Source of the DNA: JACMMS01 sp043772865
GTDB lineage: Bacteria > Pseudomonadota > Gammaproteobacteria > Burkholderiales > Methylophilaceae
Assembly (NCBI GenBank): GCA_043772865.1
Contig: JAYVFU010000280.1
Location: forward strand, 1 to 6,738
Direction of reading: 5' to 3'
Length of the DNA: 6,738 nt
Positions 1 through 6,454 of the stretch are shown here, piece after piece (position 1 is the stretch's first letter; each line of letters starts with the position of its first letter). Under the pieces are notes generated by a model, which was not told where the DNA came from, made no database searches, and saw only the letters and a program-made list of their open reading frames with translations. Position numbers and translations under genes: made by a program.

Positions 1-1
1 A

Positions 2-127
2 TTGATTCATGCAAGTGAAAGATTGGCTATACAAAAGTTACTGAGAAAACTAGTACCGCAATTAAGGGCTGATAAAAGTAATCAAAAAATCCGTTGGTCG
101 GTAGATGTAGATCCCCTGGAATTTTAA
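2..127 (+). CDS. priA: Primosomal protein N' (PriA helicase), C-terminal end only
   Basis: An open frame enters from the left edge and gives 41 residues before TAA. It ends in KIRWSVDVDPLEF, which matches the very conserved PriA C-terminus (pattern K-hRW-hDVDP-hE). The preceding residues form a basic amphipathic helix, as in the last part of the PriA C-terminal domain. PriA is a 3'-5' superfamily 2 DNA helicase that recognises stalled or repaired forks and reloads DnaB. Its helicase core and zinc-binding cysteines lie outside the window. The call rests on this short tail alone, but the tail is distinctive. I see no convincing hairpin terminator between its stop and the tRNA gene 75 bp downstream. 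Confidence 0.85.
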   Translation: MIHASERLAIQKLLRKLVPQLRADKSNQKIRWSVDVDPLEF

Positions 128-162
128 ATTTATTGAGTTATAAATCAAAACAAAATACTTTT

Positions 163-192
163 TTGCATAAACACCTTTCATCCAAGTAAAAT
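163..192 (+). promoter_or_regulatory. Candidate sigma-70 promoter for tRNA-Gly
   Basis: TTGCAT (163-168) and TAAAAT (187-192) are separated by 18 bp. They would start transcription near 199-200, just before the mature tRNA 5' end at 203. The -35 box matches the consensus at only three positions, so the call rests mainly on position and the good -10 box. Confidence 0.45.
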
Positions 193-202
193 GTTGCTCT
201 AA

Positions 203-276
203 GCGGGATTGGTGAAATGGCATCACGAAACTTTCCCAAAGTTTAATCGCGGGTTCGATTCCCGTATCCCGCTCCA
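203..276 (+). tRNA. tRNA-Gly (anticodon CCC)
   Basis: A complete cloverleaf can be folded by eye. The acceptor stem GCGGGAT (203-209) pairs perfectly with ATCCCGC (266-272). The D stem is GTGA/TCAC (212-215 with 223-226). The anticodon stem AAACT/AGTTT (228-232 with 240-244) closes the seven-base loop TTCCCAA, with anticodon CCC at 235-237. The T stem (249-253 with 261-265) closes loop TTCGATT. The discriminator is T273 and the CCA end is encoded at 274-276. Anticodon CCC reads the glycine codon GGG. The gene stands alone between priA and the autotransporter. I found no second copy of its 3' end in the window, so there is no sign that it serves here as an integration site. Confidence 0.97.
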
Positions 277-326
277 GCTTTGTAGTAATCCCCCACAACT
301 CAAGCAATGATTAAACACAACCTATA

Positions 327-364
327 TGGCTGATTACAGCCACCAGTCTGGCTGATAACAGCCA
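327..364. promoter_or_regulatory. Pair of 16-bp palindromes, operator-like
   Basis: TGGCTGATTACAGCCA (327-342) and TGGCTGATAACAGCCA (349-364) differ at one base. Each is a perfect 6-bp dyad around a four-base centre. Their starts are 22 bp apart, about two helical turns, so a dimeric regulator could occupy both on one DNA face. They lie between the tRNA and the autotransporter, 135 bp or more upstream of its start codon. I do not recognise the motif as that of a specific regulator family. A weaker alternative is a pair of small hairpins acting as terminators for the tRNA transcript, but the stems are short and no proper T tract follows. Confidence 0.5.
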
Positions 365-484
365 ATTACTTTTCCTTAAAAAATTACAACTATATGATTT
401 TATTTAGTATTTTTCACAGGTATAGCTTTTGCTACCACTGATGTGCAAGTACCAATACTGAGTAGGGTGTATTTAAGTATATTC

Positions 485-490
485 AAGGAA
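485..490 (+). promoter_or_regulatory. Ribosome binding site of the autotransporter
   Basis: AAGGAA lies 8 bases upstream of the ATG at 499. It supports that start, which also gives a complete signal peptide. A TATGAT at 393-398 could be a -10 box, but its -35 region is poor, so I do not assign a promoter. Confidence 0.7.
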
Positions 491-498
491 AATAAAAA

Positions 499-3400
499 AT
501 GAATCAGGGTAATCGTATCATTTGGAGTCGTAAAGCGGTGTCTTTAGCTGTTATTTCTGCATTACAAAGCATAGTCATGGCAAATAACGCGCAAGCCGCC
601 TGTGCTGGCAGTGTGGCTAGCCCATTAACAACCAATATCACCGTGGAATGTTCTGGCACAGGCACTAGTGGTAACGTAAACAATAGTAGTGCTGCTATTT
701 ATAAAGATACATCAACCGTCACCACATTAACCTCTCCTGCAACCAACTTTAGCAATACCCTTTTACAACTAGATGGCCAAGGCAGAACATTAGATAACAG
801 CGGCATTATTAGCAACAATCGCGTTATTAATCAAACTACACCAACCACAGCAGCACGTAACCGAGTAGCGGTATTAATGGGTGCAGCGACAATTAATGCG
901 GGTGCAGGCACTGCCTTCACAGGTAGTAATGCAGCCAATGCGCCTACCACTGGAGTTACAACAGTTAAGCTTAATGCGGCGCCAGCTGCGGGCGTTAATT
1001 TAGTAGGTCAAACTATTGTACTTGGTCGTTATAACGCAGCTGAAGGTGACTTTGCAAATATTGAGCAACGCTTAGTAACTGCTTACGATGCTTCTACAAG
1101 AATAGTGACTTTTGCCGATGCGCTTACTGGAAGTTATGTTGTATCGACAGGTGGCGACCCTATCGGCTACAAAGTGATTTCTAACTTTGGTGGTGGCGAT
1201 AATGTGATTAATAACTCAGGCACAATTTCTAGCCAAATATTAAGTGCAGAAATTAATGCTAATAAAACGGGTACTAGCCCAAACTTTGCCTCTTCTGCTT
1301 ATACTTCACAATCTAAAGCTATTACCGCATCTGTTGAAGGCAACTATGTCATTAACAATAGTGCCTCTGGCATTATTAGCGCTAAACATGATGGTATAGG
1401 TGCAACTTACGCCATTGAAGAAGGTGGTGCAGTGACTGAAATGACCATCAACAACTCAGGCTTAATTAGCGCACAGCGCACAGCCGCGCTAACGTTGGTA
1501 GACAATACAGCTACGGGCAACCCAACAGCCACATCAACCAACTATGCTGGTTTTTTAAAGCAAACGGTTGCATTAGTGAATGCCATTAATACCCAAGAAG
1601 AAGCGGATGTACTCACACTTAATAACGCGGCAACAGGCATTGTGCGTGCAACAGGTGATTATGCAGGCGCTATTTATATGCGCGCTGCTGAAAAAAATAT
1701 TACCAATGCTGGTTTGATTGAATATTTGGGCAATAAAGGCTTTGCGATTGGTGCAGTGTCTGATGGCGGTGGAATTCGCACATTGGCACTAGACAATACC
1801 GAAACTGGTACGATTAATGGCGATATTTTAGTTACCAACGGTAATGCGTTACGCTACTATCTGTTGAGTACTGAGGGTGGTACAGCGGGCGTTGACAACC
1901 GATTATTAATTAACAATCAAGTTGGTCAATCAGATAGTATTATTGCCAACTTGGGGCATATTACAGGTAACTTTTACTACAGCAACGGTACACAAATACT
2001 AGTGAATACTGACACTGGTGTGATTAATGGCAATATTGATGTAGACCAACGCAATACTACTTACAGCACCACGGCAACTGATAGCGTAGCAACTGGCACA
2101 GTAGTGGCGTTAGATGGTCTAAATACCAAAACCAAAACTGCTACAGGTTATGACTTTAATATTGTAGGTAACAAAAACTTTGGTTTTGCAAACGTAGGTG
2201 TATTTAATGGCAATATTACTATCCGCACTGCAACAGGTAGTGAAAACGCATTAGGCACAGTAGTTACAGCAAGTGGCGCAGGCTCTACGCTAGAAGCGCC
2301 ATCAAGCAATATTACAGGCTTTGGCGGCATGCTAAAAGTTTGGGATGGCACAGCTAGCACGATTGCCACCACCACAACGCTTGTACCAAAAATTGTGATG
2401 GGCGTAGCGGTTAAAGATGGTGAATGGTTTAAAGTAGCCAATAATTTATTTGGCACAGATTTACCAATGGTAGATCAATCAGGCAACACCGCTTTAGTGA
2501 GCTGGGTTGTAGCTAAAAACGCGGCTGGTAATTTGGTGATAGGTGCAGAAGTTGAAGATGCAGCTACGTTAGCAGGTGTTAGTGGCAATGCAGGTAACGC
2601 CATTAATGGCTTAGTCAGTACAGGTAGCTTACTTTCTAGCGTGGTTCAAGGTTTTGTTACCAACGCAGAAGTTGCAGCAGCAGGTGAGCAATTACGCCCT
2701 GAGGTGAACGGTGCGCGTTACAACGCCATGCAAAACACTGTCTTGCAATTACAAAACACAGTCAATATACGTATTGAAAACACACGCACTGCAAGCAATG
2801 ATGAAAGTGGCGTACCTACTGGTGAGCAAGGTCTTAAAAAAGGCTTCTGGTTACAAGGCTTTGGTTACACTGGTCAGCAAGATAAACGCAAAGGTGTAGA
2901 TGGTTACAATGCGGATGGCGGCGGTTTTGCAGCAGGTGCTGATACTTTAGTACGCGATGGTCTTCGTTTAGGTGCAGCAGTCAGCTATGCCAGCACCAGT
3001 ATTGATGCAAAAGGCGTAAACAAAGGCAACAACAGCAATATTGATAGTTACCAAGCCATGTTATACAGCGCGATGGATGGTCAATTAGCTAAATCAGCTT
3101 GGTACTTAAATGCTAACTTAGCAATTGGTGAGCATAAAGTAGATACTAAACGCTTGGTGAATATTGGCGGCGTGATAGATACGCCAAAAGGTAACTTTGA
3201 TGCTTGGCAATATTCAGCCAAATTAGAAGGTGGTTTACCCTACACCATTTCAAAAGTGATTACGCTAGTGCCTATTGCATCACTGAGTTATAGCCGTTTA
3301 AATCAAGATGGATACACTGAAAAAAGCAATGGTGGTGGTGCATTAAAAATCAGCAACGATGATACTGATTCTGTGCGCACTGGTTTAGGTGGTAAAGCAT

Positions 3401-3687
3401 TGTTTAATTTAGCCAGCACCTCTATCAAAACACAGTTAGAAGGTCACGCTATGTGGATGCACGAATTTGCAGATACAAGACAAGACACCACAGCTAGCTT
3501 TAATAGTGGCGGCAGTGCATTTACTACTAAAGGCGTAAATGTAGGCCGTAACGCGTTTAATTTAGGCGCCAGCTTAAATTTAAGCAACAAAGCGGCAACA
3601 CAAAACTTTTCTGTAAGCTACGATGCAGAAATTAAAGATCAATATTTAAGCCATAGTGGACGAATACAGGCTAGATTTGATTTTTAA
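499..3687 (+). CDS. Autotransporter (type Va) with beta-solenoid passenger and C-terminal beta-barrel
   Basis: This 1062-residue protein has the full autotransporter layout. Residues 1-33 form a signal peptide with a basic start (RIIWSRK, faintly like the extended ESPR type), a hydrophobic core, and a predicted cut after AQA. The passenger (about 34-720) is rich in Asn, Thr, Ala and Gly. It has recurring solenoid turns such as INNSGTISS, INNSGLISA, ETGTINGDI and TGVINGNI. Residues 145-225 look like a different inserted beta module. A predicted helix (about 722-763, containing LRPEVNGARYNAMQN) would sit in the barrel pore. The barrel starts near GFWLQGFG (782) and runs to the final Phe (RIQARFDF), about 281 residues, which is normal for the family. 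The barrel inserts in the outer membrane through BAM and exports the passenger. I see no protease or lipase motif, so an adhesin or surface-structure role is only inferred. The only cysteines are 35 and 51. It is monocistronic. Confidence 0.93.
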   Translation: MNQGNRIIWSRKAVSLAVISALQSIVMANNAQAACAGSVASPLTTNITVECSGTGTSGNVNNSSAAIYKDTSTVTTLTSPATNFSNTLLQLDGQGRTLDNSGIISNNRVINQTTPTTAARNRVAVLMGAATINAGAGTAFTGSNAANAPTTGVTTVKLNAAPAAGVNLVGQTIVLGRYNAAEGDFANIEQRLVTAYDASTRIVTFADALTGSYVVSTGGDPIGYKVISNFGGGDNVINNSGTISSQILSAEINANKTGTSPNFASSAYTSQSKAITASVEGNYVINNSASGIISAKHDGIGATYAIEEGGAVTEMTINNSGLISAQRTAALTLVDNTATGNPTATSTNYAGFLKQTVALVNAINTQEEADVLTLNNAATGIVRATGDYAGAIYMRAAEKNITNAGLIEYLGNKGFAIGAVSDGGGIRTLALDNTETGTINGDILVTNGNALRYYLLSTEGGTAGVDNRLLINNQVGQSDSIIANLGHITGNFYYSNGTQILVNTDTGVINGNIDVDQRNTTYSTTATDSVATGTVVALDGLNTKTKTATGYDFNIVGNKNFGFANVGVFNGNITIRTATGSENALGTVVTASGAGSTLEAPSSNITGFGGMLKVWDGTASTIATTTTLVPKIVMGVAVKDGEWFKVANNLFGTDLPMVDQSGNTALVSWVVAKNAAGNLVIGAEVEDAATLAGVSGNAGNAINGLVSTGSLLSSVVQGFVTNAEVAAAGEQLRPEVNGARYNAMQNTVLQLQNTVNIRIENTRTASNDESGVPTGEQGLKKGFWLQGFGYTGQQDKRKGVDGYNADGGGFAAGADTLVRDGLRLGAAVSYASTSIDAKGVNKGNNSNIDSYQAMLYSAMDGQLAKSAWYLNANLAIGEHKVDTKRLVNIGGVIDTPKGNFDAWQYSAKLEGGLPYTISKVITLVPIASLSYSRLNQDGYTEKSNGGGALKISNDDTDSVRTGLGGKALFNLASTSIKTQLEGHAMWMHEFADTRQDTTASFNSGGSAFTTKGVNVGRNAFNLGASLNLSNKAATQNFSVSYDAEIKDQYLSHSGRIQARFDF

Positions 3688-3711
3688 TTGACGCATTTGG
3701 TGCTATACACA

Positions 3712-3733
3712 AGTTTTTTTCATTCAAAAAACT
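3712..3733. other. A/T-rich perfect hairpin after the autotransporter
   Basis: AGTTTTTT (3712-3719) and AAAAAACT (3726-3733) are exact reverse complements around a six-base loop, 24 bp after the autotransporter stop. A stem made almost only of A-T pairs is a poor intrinsic terminator by itself. It may add to termination with the repeat immediately downstream. Confidence 0.4.
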
Positions 3734-3741
3734 ACTATGTC

Positions 3742-3814
3742 CGTCATTCCCGCGTAGGCGGGAATCCAGTTAAGTGTGAAATTAGCCTAGATTCCCGCCT
3801 ACGCGGAAATGACG
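3742..3814. repeat. 73-bp inverted-repeat element with dRS3-like cores
   Basis: Two 28-base arms (3742-3769 and 3787-3814) are reverse complements with two mismatches, separated by a 17-base spacer. Both arms start at their outer ends with CGTCATT. The left arm contains ATTCCCGCGTAGGCGGGAAT, an exact match to the ATTCCC-N8-GGGAAT form known from neisserial dRS3 repeats. The inner part of each arm is also nearly self-complementary, so the transcript could fold as one long stem or two small ones. Similar CGTCATTCCCGC... intergenic repeats are widespread in proteobacteria. The element contains no open frame. It is probably a non-autonomous repeat (REP- or MITE-like) and may act as a bidirectional terminator. 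I see no clear target-site duplication. Confidence 0.8.
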
Positions 3815-3878
3815 AAATTCTGGTTTTTTACGCAAATCAGTGCCGAGTTTAGTATTCGTCCAAAACATTGTACTAACA

Positions 3879-3884
3879 TATAAT
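3879..3884 (+). promoter_or_regulatory. Candidate -10 box upstream of the broken lipoprotein gene
   Basis: A perfect TATAAT lies here. The best-spaced upstream hexamers (around 3855-3861) match the -35 consensus poorly. If it is used, transcription would begin near 3891, just before the hairpin at 3894-3913. Confidence 0.4.
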
Positions 3885-3893
3885 GCAATAATT

Positions 3894-3919
3894 ATGGGGT
3901 GGCAACACCCCATTTTTTT
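3894..3919 (+). terminator. Intrinsic terminator, or promoter-proximal attenuator
   Basis: ATGGGGTG (3894-3901) pairs perfectly with CACCCCAT (3906-3913) across a GCAA tetraloop, and a run of T continues to 3919. This is a textbook plus-strand terminator. It lies 206 bp beyond the autotransporter stop and 24 bp before the ATG of the lipoprotein remnant. It could end autotransporter read-through. Because it follows a TATAAT box closely, it could also attenuate the downstream transcript. The reverse strand has no T tract, so it is not bidirectional. Confidence 0.8.
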
Positions 3920-3942
3920 AATCATTTTTTCTATATAAACTG

Positions 3943-4823
3943 ATGAATTTAAACAATATTTTATTTGTTGCAATCTTGCTGCTAATGTCTAGCTGCGCAA
4001 CAGAAAACCCCTTAATACATGCCAACCAACTCGCGCAACAAGCGCATCTCACAAAAAGTTCCTAGTAGCTGGGCAATTTACCCTCAACACTTATAGCCGC
4101 ATCACTAGCCCCAACCAACCCATTCACATTTATATTGAAAGCGATGGTTTTGCTTGGGTGAGCAAGTACCAACTCTCTTCAGATCCCACACCAAAACAAG
4201 CACTTGCACTACAACTTGCTAGCTTAGACCCTACCGAAAATGTGGTTTAGATTGCGCGCCCCTGTCAATTTGTAGATTTTGAAGCCAACACTTGCGATAG
4301 CGCGTATTGGTCAGATAAGCGATTTTCTCAAGAAGTGATTGATAGCATGAATAAGGCGGTTGATTATTTCTCTAAATTTTCAAATACTAGACTTTCAAAT
4401 ACTAAGCTCTCAAATACCAAGCTTTTAGATATAAGCTCAGCCAACATCCATCTCATTGGCTATTCAGGTGGTGCGGCAGTTGCTGTTTTATTAACGGCAC
4501 TGCGGTGTTTAAAAACCTGCGATATTGCAAGCATTCGCACTGTGGCGGGCAACCTCAATACCGAACTGCTTAATCAAACGCATTATGTAAGTAGCATGCC
4601 AGAGTCACTTAACCCAATTTATGTGGCAAAGCAGATACAACAAATCCCACAAATACATTTTGTTGGTGCTGATGATGAACGTGTGCCTGCAAGTATTTCT
4701 ACCAGCTTTACTGGGCAGCAAACTGGCAATTGTGCTGCCATCGTGAAAATTAAGCAGGCTGATCATGAACACGGCTGGGCAGAAAATTGGGTTAATTTAT
4801 TAGAAAATACTCCAAAGTGTTAA
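3943..4823 (+). pseudogene. Lipoprotein alpha/beta-hydrolase, broken by a frameshift and an amber codon
   Basis: The gene starts at ATG 3943 with a lipoprotein-type signal (ILLLMSSCATE, lipid-anchored Cys at residue 18). It runs into tandem stops TAG TAG at 4063-4068. One base missing from the A run at 4053-4057 explains this: with it restored, the frame continues LTK-KFLVAGQFTLNTYSR. That frame then meets TAG at 4248-4250 inside NVV-stop-IARPCQFVD, where I expect a Tyr codon. After it the frame is open to TAA at 4821-4823. Recognisable family parts are HIYIESDGFAW, SSDPTPKQA, the nucleophile elbow GYSGG (Ser codon 4464-4466), FVGADDERVP (candidate Asp 4671-4676) and ADHEHGW (candidate His 4764-4766). 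The family is an uncharacterised membrane-anchored serine hydrolase with unknown substrate. A GTG at 4335 or ATG at 4347 could start a 162- or 158-residue fragment holding the triad but lacking the first core strands. No Shine-Dalgarno is visible at 3943. Confidence 0.85.
4378..4422 (+). repeat. Three 15-bp tandem repeats inside the hydrolase remnant
   Basis: Units at 4378-4392, 4393-4407 and 4408-4422 share the core CAAATAC and differ by one to four bases. They encode FSNTR, LSNTK, LSNTK in the hydrolase frame, just before the strand leading to the GYSGG elbow. The 15-bp unit keeps the frame, which points to local duplication by slippage. Confidence 0.85.
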
Positions 4824-4835
4824 GCCGCAATAAAC

Positions 4836-4841
4836 TATAAT
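4836..4841 (+). promoter_or_regulatory. Candidate -10 box for thiD-thiE-hemL
   Basis: A perfect TATAAT starts 12 bases after the hydrolase stop codon. Transcription would begin near 4848, leaving a leader of only about 14-23 bases before thiD. No good -35 hexamer is seen at 16-18 bp spacing. The short leader leaves no room for a TPP riboswitch. Confidence 0.45.
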
Positions 4842-4870
4842 TTAGATTATTCAATGAATTGATGTGTACG

Positions 4871-5758
4871 ATGACTAAAACTCCACCCTGCGTAATGACT
4901 TTTGCCGCAACCGACCCTAGTGGCGGTGCAGGCTTACAAGCTGATATTTTAGCTTTAGCGAGTATTGGTTGCCACCCACTCTCTGTTGTTACCGCCATTA
5001 CCGTGCAAGATACCGTAGGTGTTGATAGCGTCATGGCGTTCGACGCGGATTGGATAGACGATCAAGCGCGTACTATCTTGGAAGATGTACAGGTTGCTGC
5101 ATTCAAACTAGGCATGTTAGGCAGCGTAGAGAATATCGCAGTGATTGCAGAAATTATGGCAGATTACCCTGATGTGCCATTGCTAATTGACCCTATTTTA
5201 TCTTCTGGTCGTGGTGATGAACTCGCCAATGAGGAAATGATGGAAGCAATGACTGAGTTGCTTTTCCCTCAAGCCACGCTGATTACACCTAATAGTTTAG
5301 AAGCGCGGCGTTTAGCTTATGTGAATATGGATGATGAAATTCAAAATAGCTCACTTAACGAATGCGCGCAGCGTTTGCTCAAAATGGGCTCAGAATATGT
5401 GTTGATTACTGGCACACATGAGCGCAGCTTAGAAGTCGTTAACTCGCTCTATGGCGGAGTGGACAACACTACTGGTTTGATTAAAGCTTACCATTGGGAG
5501 CGCTTACCAGGTAGCTATCACGGATCTGGTTGCACGCTCACCTCGGCCATTGCTGCCTGCTTAGCGCATGGTTTAACCATGGAAGAAGCCATTCAAGAAG
5601 CACAAGAGTACACATGGCAAACCCTTAAAAATGCTTTCAGACCTGGCATGGGTCAGTTTATTCCAGATCGCTTTTTTTGGGCGCGTGAGGATGAAAGCGA
5701 CGATAAAGATATTGCTAATGCCGATGATATTAAAGCAAATGGCACTAAAAATAGCTGA
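4871..5758 (+). CDS. thiD: Hydroxymethylpyrimidine / phosphomethylpyrimidine kinase
   Basis: ThiD phosphorylates HMP to HMP-P and then HMP-PP, the pyrimidine half of thiamine, in the cytoplasm. The protein is 295 residues from ATG 4871. It shows ribokinase-fold ThiD motifs in order: TDPSGGAGLQAD (14-25), TVQDTVGV, FKLGML, LIDPILSSGRG (Asp107), ITPNSLEA (139-141 TPN), and HGSGCTLTSAIAA (GSGC 218-221, the phosphate-binding anion hole, usually GTGC). I chose 4871 because it places the first motif at the usual distance from the start. ATG 4862 or TTG 4859 would add 3 or 4 residues, and none of the three has a good Shine-Dalgarno. It is longer than the typical 260-270 residues, partly because of an acidic tail (EDESDDKDIANADD) after the conserved FIPDRFFW. 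thiE follows after 7 bp. Confidence 0.93.
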   Translation: MTKTPPCVMTFAATDPSGGAGLQADILALASIGCHPLSVVTAITVQDTVGVDSVMAFDADWIDDQARTILEDVQVAAFKLGMLGSVENIAVIAEIMADYPDVPLLIDPILSSGRGDELANEEMMEAMTELLFPQATLITPNSLEARRLAYVNMDDEIQNSSLNECAQRLLKMGSEYVLITGTHERSLEVVNSLYGGVDNTTGLIKAYHWERLPGSYHGSGCTLTSAIAACLAHGLTMEEAIQEAQEYTWQTLKNAFRPGMGQFIPDRFFWAREDESDDKDIANADDIKANGTKNS

Positions 5759-5765
5759 GAAATCA

Positions 5766-6437
5766 ATGGTGATAAGCCATCCCCTAGCCAGCACTAGTAC
5801 TAACATTAGTACCAACACTAGCATTAGCGGTTTATATGCCATCACGCCTGATTTAGATGACTCTGTACAACTAACTTTGCAAGTGGGAGCGGCATTACGA
5901 GGTGGCGTGCGTTTATTGCAATACCGAAACAAAGTGGCTAATCCTGCTTTAAAAATTGAACAAGCTACTGATTTACTAGCACTTTGCCATCACTACAACG
6001 CCTTATTGATCATTAATGATGATATAGATTTGTGTCAAAAAATTAATGCAGATGGCGTACATTTAGGTGTTAGCGATGGTGAAATTAGCGCAGCACGTAA
6101 ATTACTAGGCAGCCATAAAATCATCGGTGCATCTTGTTACAATCAATTAGATTTAGCTAAAACTGCCCAACTAGCAGGTGCAAGTTATTTGGCGTTTGGC
6201 GCATGTTTTGTTTCTAGCACTAAACCTGCCGCGCTACATGCGCCTTTAAGTTTGCTCACGCTCGCTAAACAAGAACTCACTTTGCCAATAGTCGCAATTG
6301 GCGGCATCACGCTTAATAATGCACAATCGGTGATTGATGCAGGGGTGGATGCAATTGCGGTGATTAATGCATTATTTAGTGCAGCTGATATTACAAACTC
6401 TGCTCAGCAATACACGCAATTATTTTATAACGCTTAA
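5766..6437 (+). CDS. thiE: Thiamine phosphate synthase
   Basis: ThiE condenses HMP-PP with hydroxyethylthiazole phosphate to give thiamine phosphate and pyrophosphate. From ATG 5766 it has 223 residues, the usual family size. TIM-barrel motifs appear in order: GLYAITPD (22-29), QYRNK (52-56, pyrophosphate contact), INDDIDL (N84-D86, Mg2+ region), GVHLG (97-101), IIGASCYN, FVSSTKP (STK 151-153), PIVAIGGIT (AIGGI 177-181), and GVDAIAVINALF near the end. The frame is open further upstream inside thiD. However, ATG 5766 lies 7 bp after the thiD stop with GAGA at 5757-5760 as a modest ribosome site, and it fits the family start; GTG 5769 is an alternative. Residues 9-21 are a Ser/Thr/Asn-rich tail coded by hexamer repeats and are not part of the conserved enzyme. 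It is co-directional with thiD and hemL, probably one operon. Confidence 0.95.
   Translation: MVISHPLASTSTNISTNTSISGLYAITPDLDDSVQLTLQVGAALRGGVRLLQYRNKVANPALKIEQATDLLALCHHYNALLIINDDIDLCQKINADGVHLGVSDGEISAARKLLGSHKIIGASCYNQLDLAKTAQLAGASYLAFGACFVSSTKPAALHAPLSLLTLAKQELTLPIVAIGGITLNNAQSVIDAGVDAIAVINALFSAADITNSAQQYTQLFYNA
5793..5828 (+). repeat. thiE: Six degenerate hexamer repeats at the thiE 5' end
   Basis: Six consecutive units fit A-Y-Y-A-R-Y: ACTAGT, ACTAAC, ATTAGT, ACCAAC, ACTAGC, ATTAGC. They encode TSTNISTNTSIS between the start codon and the conserved GLYAITPD. Changes in unit number would stay in frame and alter only the tail length. Confidence 0.8.
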
Positions 6438-6454
6438 CATTCACCTAAAAGATC

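Noticed and set aside
62..307. 81-codon open frame on the minus strand
   Set aside because: It runs across the tRNA-Gly gene and the priA tail in antisense, so it cannot be an independent gene with any support.
266..3800. Shared GATTCCCG between the tRNA-Gly 3' end and the repeat at 3790 as possible att sites of an integrated island
   Set aside because: The identity is only about eight bases, there is no integrase, and the repeat has its own explanation.
3782..3973. 63-codon minus-strand open frame after the autotransporter
   Set aside because: It is made of antisense repeat arm, terminator and lipoprotein signal sequence, with no recognisable protein or ribosome site.
4050..4062. Programmed -1 frameshift at the A run
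   Set aside because: The in-frame heptamer is not of the X-XXY-YYZ form, no stimulatory stem is obvious, and a second amber lesion lies downstream, so mutation is simpler.
5754..5763. CTGAGA, resembling part of the TPP riboswitch THI box, at the thiD-thiE junction
   Set aside because: The other conserved blocks (GGGGTGC and the ACCTGATCTGGATAATGCC-type region) are absent, and it overlaps the thiD stop and thiE ribosome site.
5573..5932. 119-codon minus-strand open frame with a Leu/Val-rich stretch that looks like a membrane segment
   Set aside because: The hydrophobic stretch is just the antisense reading of the thiE hexamer repeats, and the frame lies over two well-supported genes.
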